NCBI RefSeq assembly: GCF_020536995.1
Contig: NC_068359.1
Span: 84,437,932 to 84,501,931, forward strand
Direction: 5' to 3'
DNA from: Dreissena polymorpha
Taxonomy: Eukaryota; Mollusca; Bivalvia; Myida; Dreissenidae
Length of the DNA stretch: 64,000 nt
Notes under the pieces: model-generated
What the model saw: only the letters and a program-made list of their open reading frames with translations
The model's database searches: none
Told to the model about the DNA's origin: nothing
Position numbers and translations under genes: made by a program
In this document: positions 45,521 to 57,663 of the stretch, piece after piece
Position numbering within the stretch: the stretch's first letter is position 1
How the letters are laid out: the number at the start of each line of letters is the position of its first letter

Positions 45521-45851
45521 CTGAATGTAAAAAGTAGCGTTACTGACATTTTGTTATATTTTCAAGAGAAGCAAAAAACTGTTCAATTAAAATAATAAAC
45601 TTTTTCGTATTCAAATTTTGTGATAAGTATTATTATAACACTTGAAAAACGAAAAAAACTCCAAATTGATATGTCTTTATTTTTAATTAAAAAATTAAAC
45701 AAGGAGCAGTAATTATATCATAATTTCAACACTGAAATACTTTGATTTCAACAAATAACGTAAGTGCTCTTACTGTATGTCAGAAAATATCGGAAAATAT
45801 ATATTCTTGAACAATTCACAAAATGTCAGTTACCCTAGTTATGACATTCAG
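45521..45851. mobile_element. MITE, CTGAATGT inverted-repeat family, copy 2
   Basis: Same family and orientation as 38763-39059, with end sequence CTGAATGTAAAAAGTAGCG and inverse ACATTCAG at the right. The interior matches over CAATTATATCATAA-like stretches with small length differences. Confidence 0.75.
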
Positions 45852-46295
45852 TAGATGATATGTCTTCCGATGGAGACGGCTCTTGTTTTTAAATTAAATG
45901 ATTCAATTTTGTATATAATAAAAGGAATATAACGCAAGTCAATTGTTACAAGTGCTTGTATCAGTCTCGTGGCTTGCGCTTTGATTGTAACCAACTTGTA
46001 TTGCCAGCTGGAAAGAAAAAAATGCGAGTTAAAATTTTAAATTATTGGAGTCCTGAGTCTGACATGCTACGCACTTGTACCCAGAGCTCCAGATAACATT
46101 TTGGTCAAATTCTTATTTTGCCCCCTATTTTAAAAATTAATTATTATTTTATCCCCTATTTCTAAAATTTAATCTTACATAACTCCTTATTTGTTAAATT
46201 GATTATTTCAAGCCAGGGCTATTGCTATTTCCATGGCTCAGCTGTTCTCCCGGACAATGAATCTGAAGGTTTTTAACCGATTCAGAGTCACAGTC
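45852..46295. other. No gene seen
   Basis: AT-rich sequence with short CCCCTATTT repeats at 46120-46165 resembling text at 25900. No gene is supported. Confidence 0.4.
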
Positions 46296-48047
46296 CAGTG
46301 TCCGACAAATTTCTTATTTTTCAGGTAGCCCACTGGGCTACCAATAAAAATATTTGGTAGCCCATAAAATTTTCCTTCAAAATGATAAGAGGCAGGTTTT
46401 CGTCTTTTATATATACATATTTTATTTCTTCATTTACATATACATAATATGTATATATACATATACATAATACAGCAAGTAGTCTGATGTACACAGTCAA
46501 TATCGTAAATTAATGTTACAGTTCACTGAGTACAGGCACCATGTACTTAAATGTAAATGTACCAAAGAAAATCATATACTACATGTAGATATTACATGTA
46601 TGTGCACATGTATGTGTACTTAAATTCGGACAGCACGTTAAGTCGGAAACGTAAATAAAGCGTTTAATCAATCAATACGATTGACTCGTATGGTGTTAAT
46701 CAATGCAATTGCCCTTTTTAACAACAAATACCGAGTTTCAAGAAATCAAGAGTATTTAATCATGTATTTACTTGTGTCCGACTTTAAGTACTGTCCGAAT
46801 TGACGTATTGCATCCGTATGTTACGACACTTGTGTGCAGTCAGTATACAATACAATAATTGTTTCAATAATGAAGACACTGATACAGCGTAACGGTAACG
46901 ATACAGCGTGTTTACATTATATTTTATTAAGAGGAAATGTCAATGCCAAATAATTCGCGAGAAACCCCGGTACTTTAGTTGAAATTCACAACGACACTTT
47001 AATGGAAATTAATGATCTCAATGTTGTACCCGTTAGGAAAGGTTTATTTACAAATAAATACACCCACGCCAATTTTCGCGCGCTTTTTATCTGGACAAAG
47101 AAATTAATTTATTAAATGTAGAATTTTGTAACCTTAAATAGCTATACACAACGCGTGCAAACCGTGGCAGGTGATTTACGCATGTTGCAATACAACGGTC
47201 CCTGATTGGGAGCTTATTTCATCATATCTTTAAATAGAACCATATGCCGAAATTCATTTGACACTTTAGAATGTTTCAAACTTTTGTGTTTATGACTGTT
47301 ATCGTCTACATGTATATTACCCACCCATAATTTGGTTTTCAAAATATAAATTGGGCATATATGGAATTATTGAATAACTGTCGATTAATCCAATTATTAA
47401 TTGACTATGCAAACTAATTAGCAGGTGTTAACCGCGTTCACACCGTTGTTATTAATATTCATTTTCGGTTTCGTTACCGTTTTGAAGAATCCGCTATTGT
47501 TTTGATTTATTTAATGTTCGGCGTCCTTGGATATTTAACGACATCAAAAACGTTGTCGCTATTACTCATTGTTGCGGTTAACAAAGAATTCCAAACTGCG
47601 AAATGATGTTGCATCATGTGCGCCAACTATTTATTTTTTTTAATCAGAGTTTATTTACAGATCCTACCGGCCTTTTCACGAGGTCTTTGAGGTCCGACCT
47701 GGAATAATCGCGCCAACTATCCAACTGGCTCTCATTATATTATTAGCAGACGACAAATGTTGATTCTGATTGGATGATTAAAATACACTGTTACTGTTTC
47801 CGACATTACCGCAAGTGATCGGTGACTGATAAGATAATTGATTGCACTTTGTTATCGGATTATAAGCAATACACAGTGTACAAGCAACATGATCAGCGTG
47901 TTTATTCTACGTATGTCTGTCAATAAACCGGGCTTCCGCTCTTATAGATTTACAGTAGCCCGGCGGGCGTCAGCTGGAAAATTTCAGTAGCCCGATGAAA
48001 AAATTAGGTAGCCCCCGGGCTCCGGGCAATGGATTTGTCGGACACTG
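46296..48047. mobile_element. hAT-type element, 5-bp TSD CAGTC
   Basis: Inverted ends CAGTGTCCGACAAAT are flanked by CAGTC on both sides (46291-46295 and 48048-48052). Subterminal GGTAGCCC-type motifs occur at both ends in inverse orientation. It is 1752 bp with no transposase. Internal GTCGGAC/GTCCGAC pieces suggest an older insertion of a relative within it. Confidence 0.85.
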
Positions 48048-48226
48048 CAGTCATTTACGCATGAGCTTATAGGTTCATGAATTATTGACAAAACCATACT
48101 TTGGTTATTTGGTGCTTGAGAATCTGGTTGAAAGAATTCATGTGGTGTGAATTTTTTACACATAAAGGCTTTTTTTGCTTCCGAAGCTTAAATACACACC
48201 TTAAGTCGCCTCTTTTGATTTTTTAT

Positions 48227-49197
48227 TAGGGATGGCAAAATTATTCGAATATTCGATTGAATGGTCAGCATTCGAATAATAAAAATGATATTCACATATT
48301 CTTATTTTTATCCAAACGTAATTTCGCCAATATTTAATGACCTGCGAACCGCTTACTAAAAAGCAACCGAAATCACCTGGGAGTAACATGTTTGACGTGA
48401 CGTTCTTCATGTCAAACTGATAACGCGGCCTGTATCAGTGTTGATTGCGCAATGCAATAAACACGCTCTAAGAAAGGCCCCGACTGTTGTTTGCCAATGG
48501 GGTGCCAATTAACGGATTCAATTGACTGGCGAATAATAATTAAGTTTTGTGATCACAGTATTTACAGCCATTAGTATGTGTGAATTACTCGCATCGCGCA
48601 ATGCAATATACTTACTATAAGAAAGGGCCCGAACTGTTATTTGTCAATTAGGTACCAATTAAGGGCTTCAATTAACTTGCGAATAATAATTTAGTTTTTG
48701 TGATCACAGTTTGAACAGGCATTTAAATATGTGAATTATCCAAAGTATCAGATGATATAAACTAAACAATCATCAAGGAATCATAATTCAAATCTGAAAA
48801 TGCAACCAGCCCCTTCTGCAGTATGGAATACTTTACACGGTCTGTGGATAAGAAGACCGCAACGTGTAATGTGTGTAAACTTAGTTTTACATATGCGCGG
48901 TCTGCTACAAATCTGTGGAATCATTAAAAAATAAAATTCTATGACACGATGTTTTTCATTCTATTTGTGCCCGATCACAGTATCGGTCATAGTATTAGTC
49001 GACAGCGATACCATTTTTCGATAGCAACGTTAATAAACAGCCTCGTATTTAGCAAACAGACATAACTTACAAACCAATGGAAATTAACACATAACAAGGT
49101 AAAATCAATCCAGCCGTTTTATGCGAATATTCGAATATTCGATTGAATGAATTTGCGAACATTCGAATACCGATATTGGTATTCGATGCCATCCCTA
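48227..49197 (+). mobile_element. hAT relic with BED zinc finger, 8-bp TSD
   Basis: The ends TAGGGATGGCA / TGCCATCCCTA are classic hAT termini and are flanked by TTTTTTAT on both sides (48219-48226 and 49198-49205). CGAATATTCGATTGAATG-like subterminal repeats lie at both ends. The interior keeps only the start of a transposase gene. Confidence 0.88.
48800..48928 (+). pseudogene. BED zinc-finger start of a hAT transposase
   Basis: MQPAPSAVWN followed, after a one-base frame change near 48829, by YFTRSVDKKTATCNVCKLSF and TYARSATNLWNH before a stop. C-x2-C and TxNLWxH match the BED finger, the DNA-binding module at the N terminus of hAT transposases. The stop falls right after the first histidine. 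All catalytic parts are gone. Confidence 0.75.
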
Positions 49198-49269
49198 TTT
49201 TTTATGTAATGACCATTGGGATTCGCAAAAATGGCCCAAATTTTGAAGGAAAGAAAACACTGACATGGG

Positions 49270-49568
49270 TGTTTCAATTTTGTCGACAAAAATGTCCATG
49301 AAGGAGCTTCGTCTACCATGAAATTCGCAGTCAATAATACAGTTGAGATGAGAGTAGACAATGATGCACATGAAAGCTTTCCAAGTCTTGAGTTTACATT
49401 TTGAATGAAAATTACTGTGTTGATGCGCATGGTTGCTTTGTAGATTATCAAAATGAAAGAGACTTAGTATTAAATGCTGCTAAAATCTTATCTCACAGAG
49501 TGCAATTGGAATTATTCATGTTTATTTTATGCTTTCCGATGGTTTATAGAGAAATATCAGTGAATTAA
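49270..49568 (+). pseudogene. Degraded N-terminal coding of the Helitron
   Basis: Two overlapping frames look protein-like: CFNFVDKNVHEGASS, then MKFAVNNTVEMRVDNDAHES, to a stop at 49402, and, one frame over, ENYCVDAHGCFVDYQNERD, then LVLNAAKILSHRV, to a stop at 49566. They read as one coding piece with a single frame change and lie just upstream of the long frame at 49621. Assignment to the Helitron is by position only. Confidence 0.35.
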
Positions 49569-49620
49569 AACTGATAATTTCACTGTTTCAAACAATGAAA
49601 ATTATCAGTGAAAATTAATA

Positions 49621-52032
49621 TTGCAGGAAGGAAGACCAGATGATGTTGTTAAAAAGGATAAGTATATGGTTGCTCAGTCTACCACACAGGAAAGTATAGA
49701 AATATCCAATGCTAATACAAATGTAAATAAAACAACACAAATTTTAACTTTACAAAATTTGCTTACTCTTGGCCCAATTAATGTTTTGTCCGTCACAACT
49801 GAGTTTGGTCTACAGGATTCTGTTCTTGGACCCTGGGAGTATAAAAATGATCATAACTGCATCGTAAAGTATACCATTCAAGGCTCAGACATCAGTCATT
49901 CAATTCGCCTTGATCACATGTTAACAAGAGGAATACCAACTACTAAAAGATCATCCCTCGCTTTCCGTTGGTATTCATGGATTCGTTTGAAGGCCATTGC
50001 AACTCAAAAAAATTTAACAATAAACTCAGTCCTGACAAATGAGGGTCAATTTCTTTCACTTCTACACGAAGTAAATCTTTATTACACTAAATCTTCAAAA
50101 GTTTGTAGAGATGAAGGCTTAGAGCCCAATCGTGGACCACAATCCCATGAAGATGCTTGCAATTTAGAGCGCCTTCATTATTATGGAAAGGGCACAATAA
50201 AGTACTACAGAAAAACAACTTTCTTGCAGCTAGTTGCAAAAAGATATGGAGAAAATGTAAAGGCTGAATATTTGGTAGACCCAACTACACGACTCATAAG
50301 TTGCACAGACTATGAGGAAATATTAAAGGACGTTCATTCAGAAATTATCCACAATTATTCAAGACACGAGAAGTTGTTAGAGAACTTTGCTGGGCCTCAA
50401 TGTAATGAGGATCGTCTTAATAATGAAAGGGTCAACTTTGATGTCAAATTTACATCTGCCTCTTCTAAGGCAAAACAGGAACTTAAGACAGACTCGGACT
50501 TGCCTTTACAAAAAGTATTAGAACCAACAGAAGCAGACACGAGCGAATTTTACCTTAGAAAATGCAATCTTTGCAGCAAAGTCCGATGGTTAGGAAAGAG
50601 AGCAGCTGAAAAGTTTGTCTTGGGCTCATATGTATATGGTAACCTTCATAAACAAGTACAATTCTCCTGCAATCTGCTTCATGGCACTTCATGTGATGAG
50701 GAAAATGACATTATTCCTCTTCCATGTTCTGAACTAAGTCCACAACTATGGGTAGCATACAACAGTCTGCATGAGTCAAAACTTACGCCAGTTGCTTTTG
50801 TGTTGAAAACAATAAGCGAAGTTAGTGCAGGTGTTGAACATGTTCAGATAATGGCAAAATATGCATGCACGAGTCAAGAATTTAACATAATAAAAGGCAT
50901 GGCAGTATACACTCAGTCTCTGCCTTCGGCATGTGTGAAGTTTGTTCAATCATTGACAACTGGTCGATTTAATTCTTATAAAGAAATCCCCCATTTTAAA
51001 AAAGGAAAGCTTAATATAACAAAACCACGCGAAGCTCTTGTTTGTCAATCATGGTTAGATCATAGCGAGCTGTCATCTGAAGACCCATCTGCTCAGCACA
51101 CTGTCCTAAATCTAAGTGGAATTCGTGATCTCCATGCAACATATGGTGCCATGAAGATGATCCATTGCTCTCAATGTGGAATGTGTTCACCTGGCTTTGA
51201 AGCAGATGCAGCTAATTGTATAAACGTCCCTGAAGCTGGCCAACAGATTCCACTGTCAAACTCTTTTCTTCTGCAAGCTTTAAAGCAGTCTCAGGTCTTA
51301 GCAGGGTCTAGTGTCACTCTCGACTCAGCATTTTCAAGTGCTAGAGTTTATAATGATGAAACAGTAACAGGGGTATGTACAAATTGTTCAAAATTTTGTA
51401 AAATTAATGATGGAATTGTAACATTGCTGCACAAAAAGTCTGCTGGTGAAGAGAGTTCTCAGGGAACCACTGTTGATAGTCAGCAATCTATTGATGACAA
51501 TATTTCAAATATAAACCCTTACGGTCCTGAAAATCTGATGGCTCTTGATGTTTTTCAAGATGAGGCCTCATATCAGCATGAAATGTTCATGGACACTTTA
51601 TCTCAGGCTGAAAAACTTGTTCTGTCACCGATCCATGCTGTAATAGTTATATTGCGTTCTCGCACAAATAATATTCCATTCTCCAGATATGGATCAATAT
51701 CTTTTGCGATAAAAGAACCAGTCAAAACTAAAGCTCTTCCATGGCACACTTTCCAAAAGTTACCATTTGTTATCATGGTCTCTAAGCAGGAAGATGGCAG
51801 CATTAATGAAGCTAAAATTAATATGGCAAAGATTGTTCATGCAAAAGAGCTTATGGAGCGTGAAGTGACTTGTCCTGTATATGGTACCAAAAGACCATTT
51901 TACAGGTACTGTGATAAGGTTCATACACCTTTTACAGTAGCTGCCATGGAGAATCTAGCAAGTCAGCTATCAGATACAAGCACAGCTGTTTACCCAAATG
52001 GTTTAAGAAAAATCAATGTTGAGCTGATCCAT
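49621..52032 (+). CDS. Helitron-like protein, N-terminal part with DUF6570-like region
   Basis: An 804-codon frame runs up to the hAT insertion. Residues about 640-730 (LSQAEKLVLSPIHAVIVIL, YGSISFAIKEPV, LPFVIMVSKQ) match the DUF6570 pattern that precedes the Helitron replicase. Two CxxC pairs upstream (RKCNLCSKVRW, HCSQCGMC) suggest zinc binding. No ATG opens the frame; ATTGCAG at 49619-49625 could be an acceptor, otherwise the first ATG is at 49666. The last codons, ELIH, continue as ERASKRL at 55426. The true N terminus is unresolved. Confidence 0.75.
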
Positions 52033-55000
52033 CAGGGGCGTAGATAATGGGGGGGCAGGGGGGGCGGCCGCCCCCCCAATATTTCGGCTAGTCATCGTTA
52101 TATAAATAAATGTAAAATCCCAAAAAAATCGCCGCCCCAAAACCAGTATTTTTGTAATCACGCGCCGTCAGTGCAGAAGCCATGTGTCCCCTAGGTAAAA
52201 TAATGGGATGGTTGGAACCTCTTAATGTTGATGGCAACATTATTCAGAAACTATAATGTTTATTTAACTTGCCTGGCAAAACAACCCTTCTTCGAAACTG
52301 CTTGAATCATAAACACACTGTCAGTGCTAATGTCTTCACTGTTTATCTCAGACTGCAGAACATTCCAGGAATTAGACAGTAATGACCATTAGTATCATGT
52401 CAACAGTCTCTGCAATCAAATACGCGTGAAAAACATTCATTAGTTTGAAAATATTTTTGTTCTCTAAGTACATCAGTTATTATTTGATTAGAAATCATTG
52501 AAACAATATCATATATGTAATTGTTTAATGTTCAAAATGAGTATTCCTAATCAGCCTCGAAATTTTGCGTTTCCTAAGCGTACATTCGGGAAGAAAAAGC
52601 CAGAACAGCGTTCATTCCAATCTTGTTGGTTTGATTCCTTCACATGGCTCCACTACGATGAGGTATGTATAGTAGTATTAAATTTTAATTTGCGATCGTT
52701 CTTATCTTTTCTGAACCTAACGTTGATCTAAATACAAACGAAATTTAGAAAAAAAGGCACAACATACAAAAAATACTCGTATTGTAAAAAAAAATGTTGC
52801 TTAATAATGTTTCTTATTATTATCATTAATATTTAACACAAAATTTATTACAATGTTATTCTTTTCAGAGCCGGGACCTTGCGTTCTGCCACCTCTGCAT
52901 GGCGGCCAAGAAGTTGGGCAAGATCGGCAACACGAAGGTGGACGGCAGCTTCATCAGTGATGGCTTCTCCAAATGGAAAGCGGGTACCGAGAAGTTCCGG
53001 AAGCACGAAAAAAGCGAGTGCCACAAGGAGGCGGTCGAGCGACTGGTGACGCTTCCCGCCACGACGCGTGACGTGGGGGAGATGCTGTCAGCGGGGCACG
53101 CTAAGGAGAAGGCCGACAACCGGAAGCAGCTGCTGCAAATCCTACGCAGCATACGGTTCCTCGCACGCCAGGGCATCGCGCTACGTGGGCACGACGACGA
53201 TGAGGGGAACTTCATGCAGCTGCTACAACACCACGGGGAGACGGACAGCTCTATTCTCGCGTGGCTGGAACGGAAGCGGGACAAGTTCGTCGCCCCTGAT
53301 ATCCAGAATGAAATACTCCAGCTCATGGCACTGCGCATCCTCCGTAAAGTGGCCAGCGACATCAAGACAAACGAGTTCTACACAATCATGGCTGACGAGA
53401 CAACAGACAAGTCCAACCGAGAACAAGTGGTGGTAGTCTTCAGACACGTGGACGAGGACTTAAATGTGCACGAGGACTTTGTTGGGTTTCACCAAGTAAA
53501 TTCCATTGACGCCACTACACTGACGTCGGTCATAGAAGACACTCTTCTTAGAATGAACCTATCCTTGAGCCAGTGCAGAGGGCAGTGTTATGACGGGGCC
53601 AGCAACATGACCGGAGCGAAGCGTGGTGTGGCGACCAACATCTTAGCAAAGGAGGAGCGAGCTGTGTTCACGCACTGCTACGGACATGCACTCAATCTGG
53701 CCGTTGGGGACTGTGTACGTCAGTGCAAGCTCTTGCGCGACACCATGGATACAGTGCATGAAGTCTCCAAACTGATTAAGTATTCACCAAAGAGGGACAG
53801 TACCTTACAGACCCTGAAGGAGGAGATGAGCCCCGATACCCCTGGTTTCCGTGTACTGTGCCCCACGAGATGGACAGCGCGTGCAGCAAGCCTGTGTAGT
53901 GTCTTAGACAACAACACTGTGTTACAGACCTTGTGGGACACCTGCTACGAGCAGACCAAAGACTCGGAGATCCGTTCCAGGATAGTAGGCGTGCGGTCCC
54001 AGATGGAGAGCTTCGACCTTTTCTTTGGTGTCCATCTGGGTTACATCATCCAGCGACATACAGACAACTTGAGCCGCACCCTTCAACAGAAGGACATGTC
54101 CGCATCAGAGGGTCAGGCAGTTGCTTCAATGACGGTGGAAACATTGACCAGCAAGCGCTCCGACGATGCCTTCGACAAGTTTTGGGTTGACGTCAACAGC
54201 CAGCTCGATGACGTCGACGTAGGAGAGCCAGTGGTTCCCAGGCGACGCAAGATGCCGAAACGCTATGACGTTGGAACCGGGGCCCACGAGTATCCAGCCA
54301 CAGCACGTGATCGGTACCGCCAGGTCTACTTTGAAGCATTCGATTTGGTGATCGCGTGTATCAAGGACAGATTCGATCAGCCAGGCTACAAAACCTACAG
54401 ATCCCTCCAAGACCTTCTGGTGTGCTGCGCCTGTGGTGGTGACTACGCCACTCATCTGCGGAGCGTGATGGACTTCTACAGGGACGACTTCAACGAGCAG
54501 GCGCTCACCACTCAGCTGGAGACGTACCAGGTCGCCGTACGGGACAAGAAGGTCAAGACCATCACGGACATTGTCACGTTCTTCCGCGACTTGTCTCCTG
54601 AGTCTCGCCTCTTTTTCTCGGAGGTGATGCGCGTCCTCCGCCACGTCCTGGTAATGCCCGCCACCAACGCCACCAGCGAGAGGTCCTTCTCCGGCCTGAG
54701 ACGCCTGAAGACGTACCTCCGGACGTCTATGACACAGGAGAGACTCACCCACCTCATGACGCTCCACGTGCACAGGTGTGCTACCGACGCAATGGACTTG
54801 TTAGATGTTGCCAATGAGTTCGTCAGTGTGAATGAATCACGGTTAACTATCTTCGGGAAGTTTTCATAGAATGTGACACTTGGCATTAACATTACGCGAA
54901 CAGTGCATGATAAATTGTGGCTTAAAAATGAATTATCCGTAATTTTTGTTTATTTAACTTAATTTAATAATATTTATTCATCCTGGTTCAGTATTTTAAT

Positions 55001-55420
55001 AGTGCTCGAAATGTGGATACATTCTTTACTAATCATGTCATATTGTATTGGTTGTTGTGTATTTTCATGTGGTTATTTATAACACTCTCCCATTTTCAGG
55101 TGTTAAATATGTCCATCAGTAATAAAATATATCCGTTGTGAATGTAATGTTAATGTTTTTATTTTTCATATCACTTGTAAAACTCCGTCATTAAAATACA
55201 TAAACATTTACTTAATTTTATGTTGTAATTAGAGTTTTTGGAAAGAAAACAATAACATTTATATCAACATGAAAGTTCCCCAAAAACGCACCATTTTAAT
55301 TGTAATTGTAATTTTTTTCGGAACCACGGGAGAGGACAACCCTCTCAAACGAACCTCTTTATGTTCCCAGTACAGAAACTGGACCGCCCCCCCAATGTTG
55401 GGAGGTTATCTACGCCCCTG
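52033..55420 (+). mobile_element. Apparently intact TTF-type hAT transposon, 5-bp TSD
   Basis: It is 3388 bp with inverted ends CAGGGGCGTAGATAA, flanked by TCCAT at 52028-52032 and 55421-55425. A G-run and C-run palindrome lies just inside the left end (GGGGGGGCGGCCGCCCCCCC, 52065-52084), with a related C-run near the right end. The transposase gene inside has no visible defect. The coding part is far richer in G+C than everything around it. It inserted into the Helitron gene between two codons. Confidence 0.92.
52537..54869 (+). CDS. hAT transposase with TTF zinc finger and DUF4371 core
   Basis: Exon 1 (52537-52662) and exon 2 (52869-54869) join in phase 0 across a 206-bp intron (GTATGT..TTTTCAG), giving about 708 residues; an ATG at 52528 is an alternative start. 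The joined N terminus carries the TTF finger: FGKKKPEQRSFQSCW, WLHYDE-SRDLAFCHLC, KHEKSECHKEA. DUF4371 follows with IMADETTD and QCYDGASNM, supplying the two catalytic aspartates of the RNase H-like fold. ATSERSFSGLRRLKTYLR near the end carries the glutamate and dimerisation helix. Length and order match ZMYM1-like hAT transposases. It would cut and paste the flanking element. Confidence 0.93.
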
Positions 55421-55425
55421 TCCAT

Positions 55426-56322
55426 GAGCGTGCTTCTAAAAGATTAACTATTCAGCTGTTCTCTGAATGGATAAACTCTGGTTTTATTATCGGAAGTGGC
55501 ATAAAAGATGCGATTCTAATTGAAAATCAAAAAGCCACATCCAGCTGCCTTAACATGGAACAAATTGCAAATCTAATATGGAACGATCTAGCAAAGTTCA
55601 TACTAGAGAGTCAAACTAATGACAAACTTAACCATGATGAAGATCCAAATGAAACCATAAAAATAACAATCACTGATGTTGTCTTGTACGGTGTTCAGAG
55701 GAAATGGCTCAATCCTAGCACAGATGTTTCAAATGCATCACAAAAAAACATTGAACAGGTATTATTACCTGAAGATGAATTAAAAAACCTAACCTACCTA
55801 TGTTGTGAAGAAGTAGAACTTCTCCTAAGGGAGAGCAGCAATGATGAAGGAGATTCAGGTAGTGTTGCACAGGGTGGAGTTTCTAACTTGTCTGAAAACC
55901 CAGAGCAAATTCTCAAGAATGGAATGCAAAACACAGTGTTACAAAGGATCTCAGCACCAGATGTGGACCGTCAGAACCCTGTTGCTGAGGATACACAAGG
56001 ATACCTACAAATGGCTTTCCCGGATGTCTTCCTCACTGGTGATGCATGTCCACACCAAGAACGTCCTCGTAGCATTAAAAATAAATCGGGCAGCTACAAA
56101 TTTGCTTACCTGTATTGGGTATGCGCACAAAAACGAGCCATGGTCAATACTGAGCTTCAATTTCTAGTTCATAGCATGATTAAACGAGAACATAGCAAGG
56201 GAAAGGCCAAGCTCGCTCTGAAAAGTGATGCCTTTGAAACAACTGGAATACCTGTAAAAGAGGATTTAATGCAAAATGCAGAGCTTCGTGACTGGACTGT
56301 ATCAAACCTAATGATGTTCAAG
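55426..56322 (+). CDS. Helitron-like protein, middle part
   Basis: 299 codons run between the two nested transposons. It starts ERASKRLTIQLFSEWINSG and is in frame with 49621-52032 once the hAT and one TCCAT are removed, and with 57664 onward once the MITE and one TGTTCAAG are removed. It contains GYLQMAFPDVFLTGDACP, the block that comes just before the replicase domain in Helitrons (MAFPTLFPxGxGDP-like). The frame ends in element sequence, not in its own stop. Confidence 0.8.
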
Positions 56323-57655
56323 CAGGGTTGGCATCAATCGACCACCCCCCGTTTTAACCGGCGGTTTTAACCGGTTAAAACCGCCCCGGTCAATACTCCC
56401 AAAGTGGTCATTACTGGTCAATACTGGTCGATTGAACTTTACCCCCAATTTTGATTAATATTCCATGCCTAATTAAACAATATTGATAATATAAATTAAA
56501 CAGACATGTTGCCAATAATGTCTTAAGCTATTAATACCCAATATTTTATACCTATTCATGCAATTTGTAGGCCAATCTCTCAAAATTTGGCAAATTAGTC
56601 AAAGTTGGTCAATTGGATTTTTCTGATCGATTGAACTTTTTTTCAATTCTAATGAATTATGAATGCTCAGAGAAGTCTGTGCTTGATTCAACAAGAACCT
56701 GTCAATAACTGTGTATGAGTTGTTCCCCATGCGTCACTGTCCCCACAGTCTTCTCACCTATACAGGGTGGGGCACCCAAAACTGATAATAGGGCCTTAAA
56801 TGGCACCTTTTTGACACCACCCTTACTTGTCATGTTTTCTTGCCTAGATTTCTTTAAATACTTTTTAAACAAAATTGTGAAAAAAAAAATTATTTCCCAT
56901 TGATATAAAAGTGAAAAACATAATAAGAAATAATTATTAATAGAAAAAAAATAATTGAAAAGAAGAGTCTAGAGTACACCCACAATTGTAAAACATTTTT
57001 GTTGTCAAAATCAAGAACTTAAATTGCTTATTCGTTTGAATACCAATTGAACTTTTAAAGGAGAACAGTTAGAAGTTACTATTAAATTAAAAGCAAGTAA
57101 CATCCTTTTGTGTGAGTGATATGAAATAGCCTAAGGGCAGATTTGCTTCATTGTCAATATCAGAGACATAACACTGTATGCATTTTATTACCAATTAAGG
57201 CTTAGGGGCCAGATTTATGACCCTAGAAAACACAAGAGTTCTATTTGTCCATCTGCTTATCAAATAGATATATCAATAGATAAGTGAAATACTATGGTAA
57301 CTGCAAAAGTAATAATACTTTAGTAACAGATGCGATACACTGAGATAAAGATATTGCCTGAGTCCTTATGTATTTGAGGCCATTTCCATAAACAATAAAG
57401 AAGTACCATAATTTTTTACAGCTTTAAAGATTTTTTTTTACAATAAATGACTAAAAAAAAGTTTACTAGTATCAATTACAGAATAATTATTGATTTAATA
57501 TAAAATCGCTCCTTTGTGATGTTTTAATGCTACAATTTTCAATCGACCATTATTGACCAGTAATGACCATTATTGACCAGTAATGACCGGTTTTAACCGG
57601 GTATTGACCGCCGGCCCGGTCAATACTCAATTGACCGGTCAATATGCCAACCCTG
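56323..57655. mobile_element. hAT-type MITE, 8-bp TSD, inside the Helitron
   Basis: The inverted ends CAGGGTTGGCAT are flanked by a perfect 8-bp duplication TGTTCAAG (56315-56322 and 57656-57663). Both subterminal regions carry many TGACCGGT, TTTTAACCGG and GACCATTATTGACCAGTAAT motifs, probably transposase binding sites. It is 1333 bp, AT-rich in the middle, without a transposase. Confidence 0.93.
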
Positions 57656-57663
57656 TGTTCAAG

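Noticed and set aside
52865-54892. Minus-strand and offset frames of 73-215 codons over the hAT gene
   Set aside because: Shadows of the GC-rich transposase coding sequence, which lacks stops in alternative frames because of its composition.
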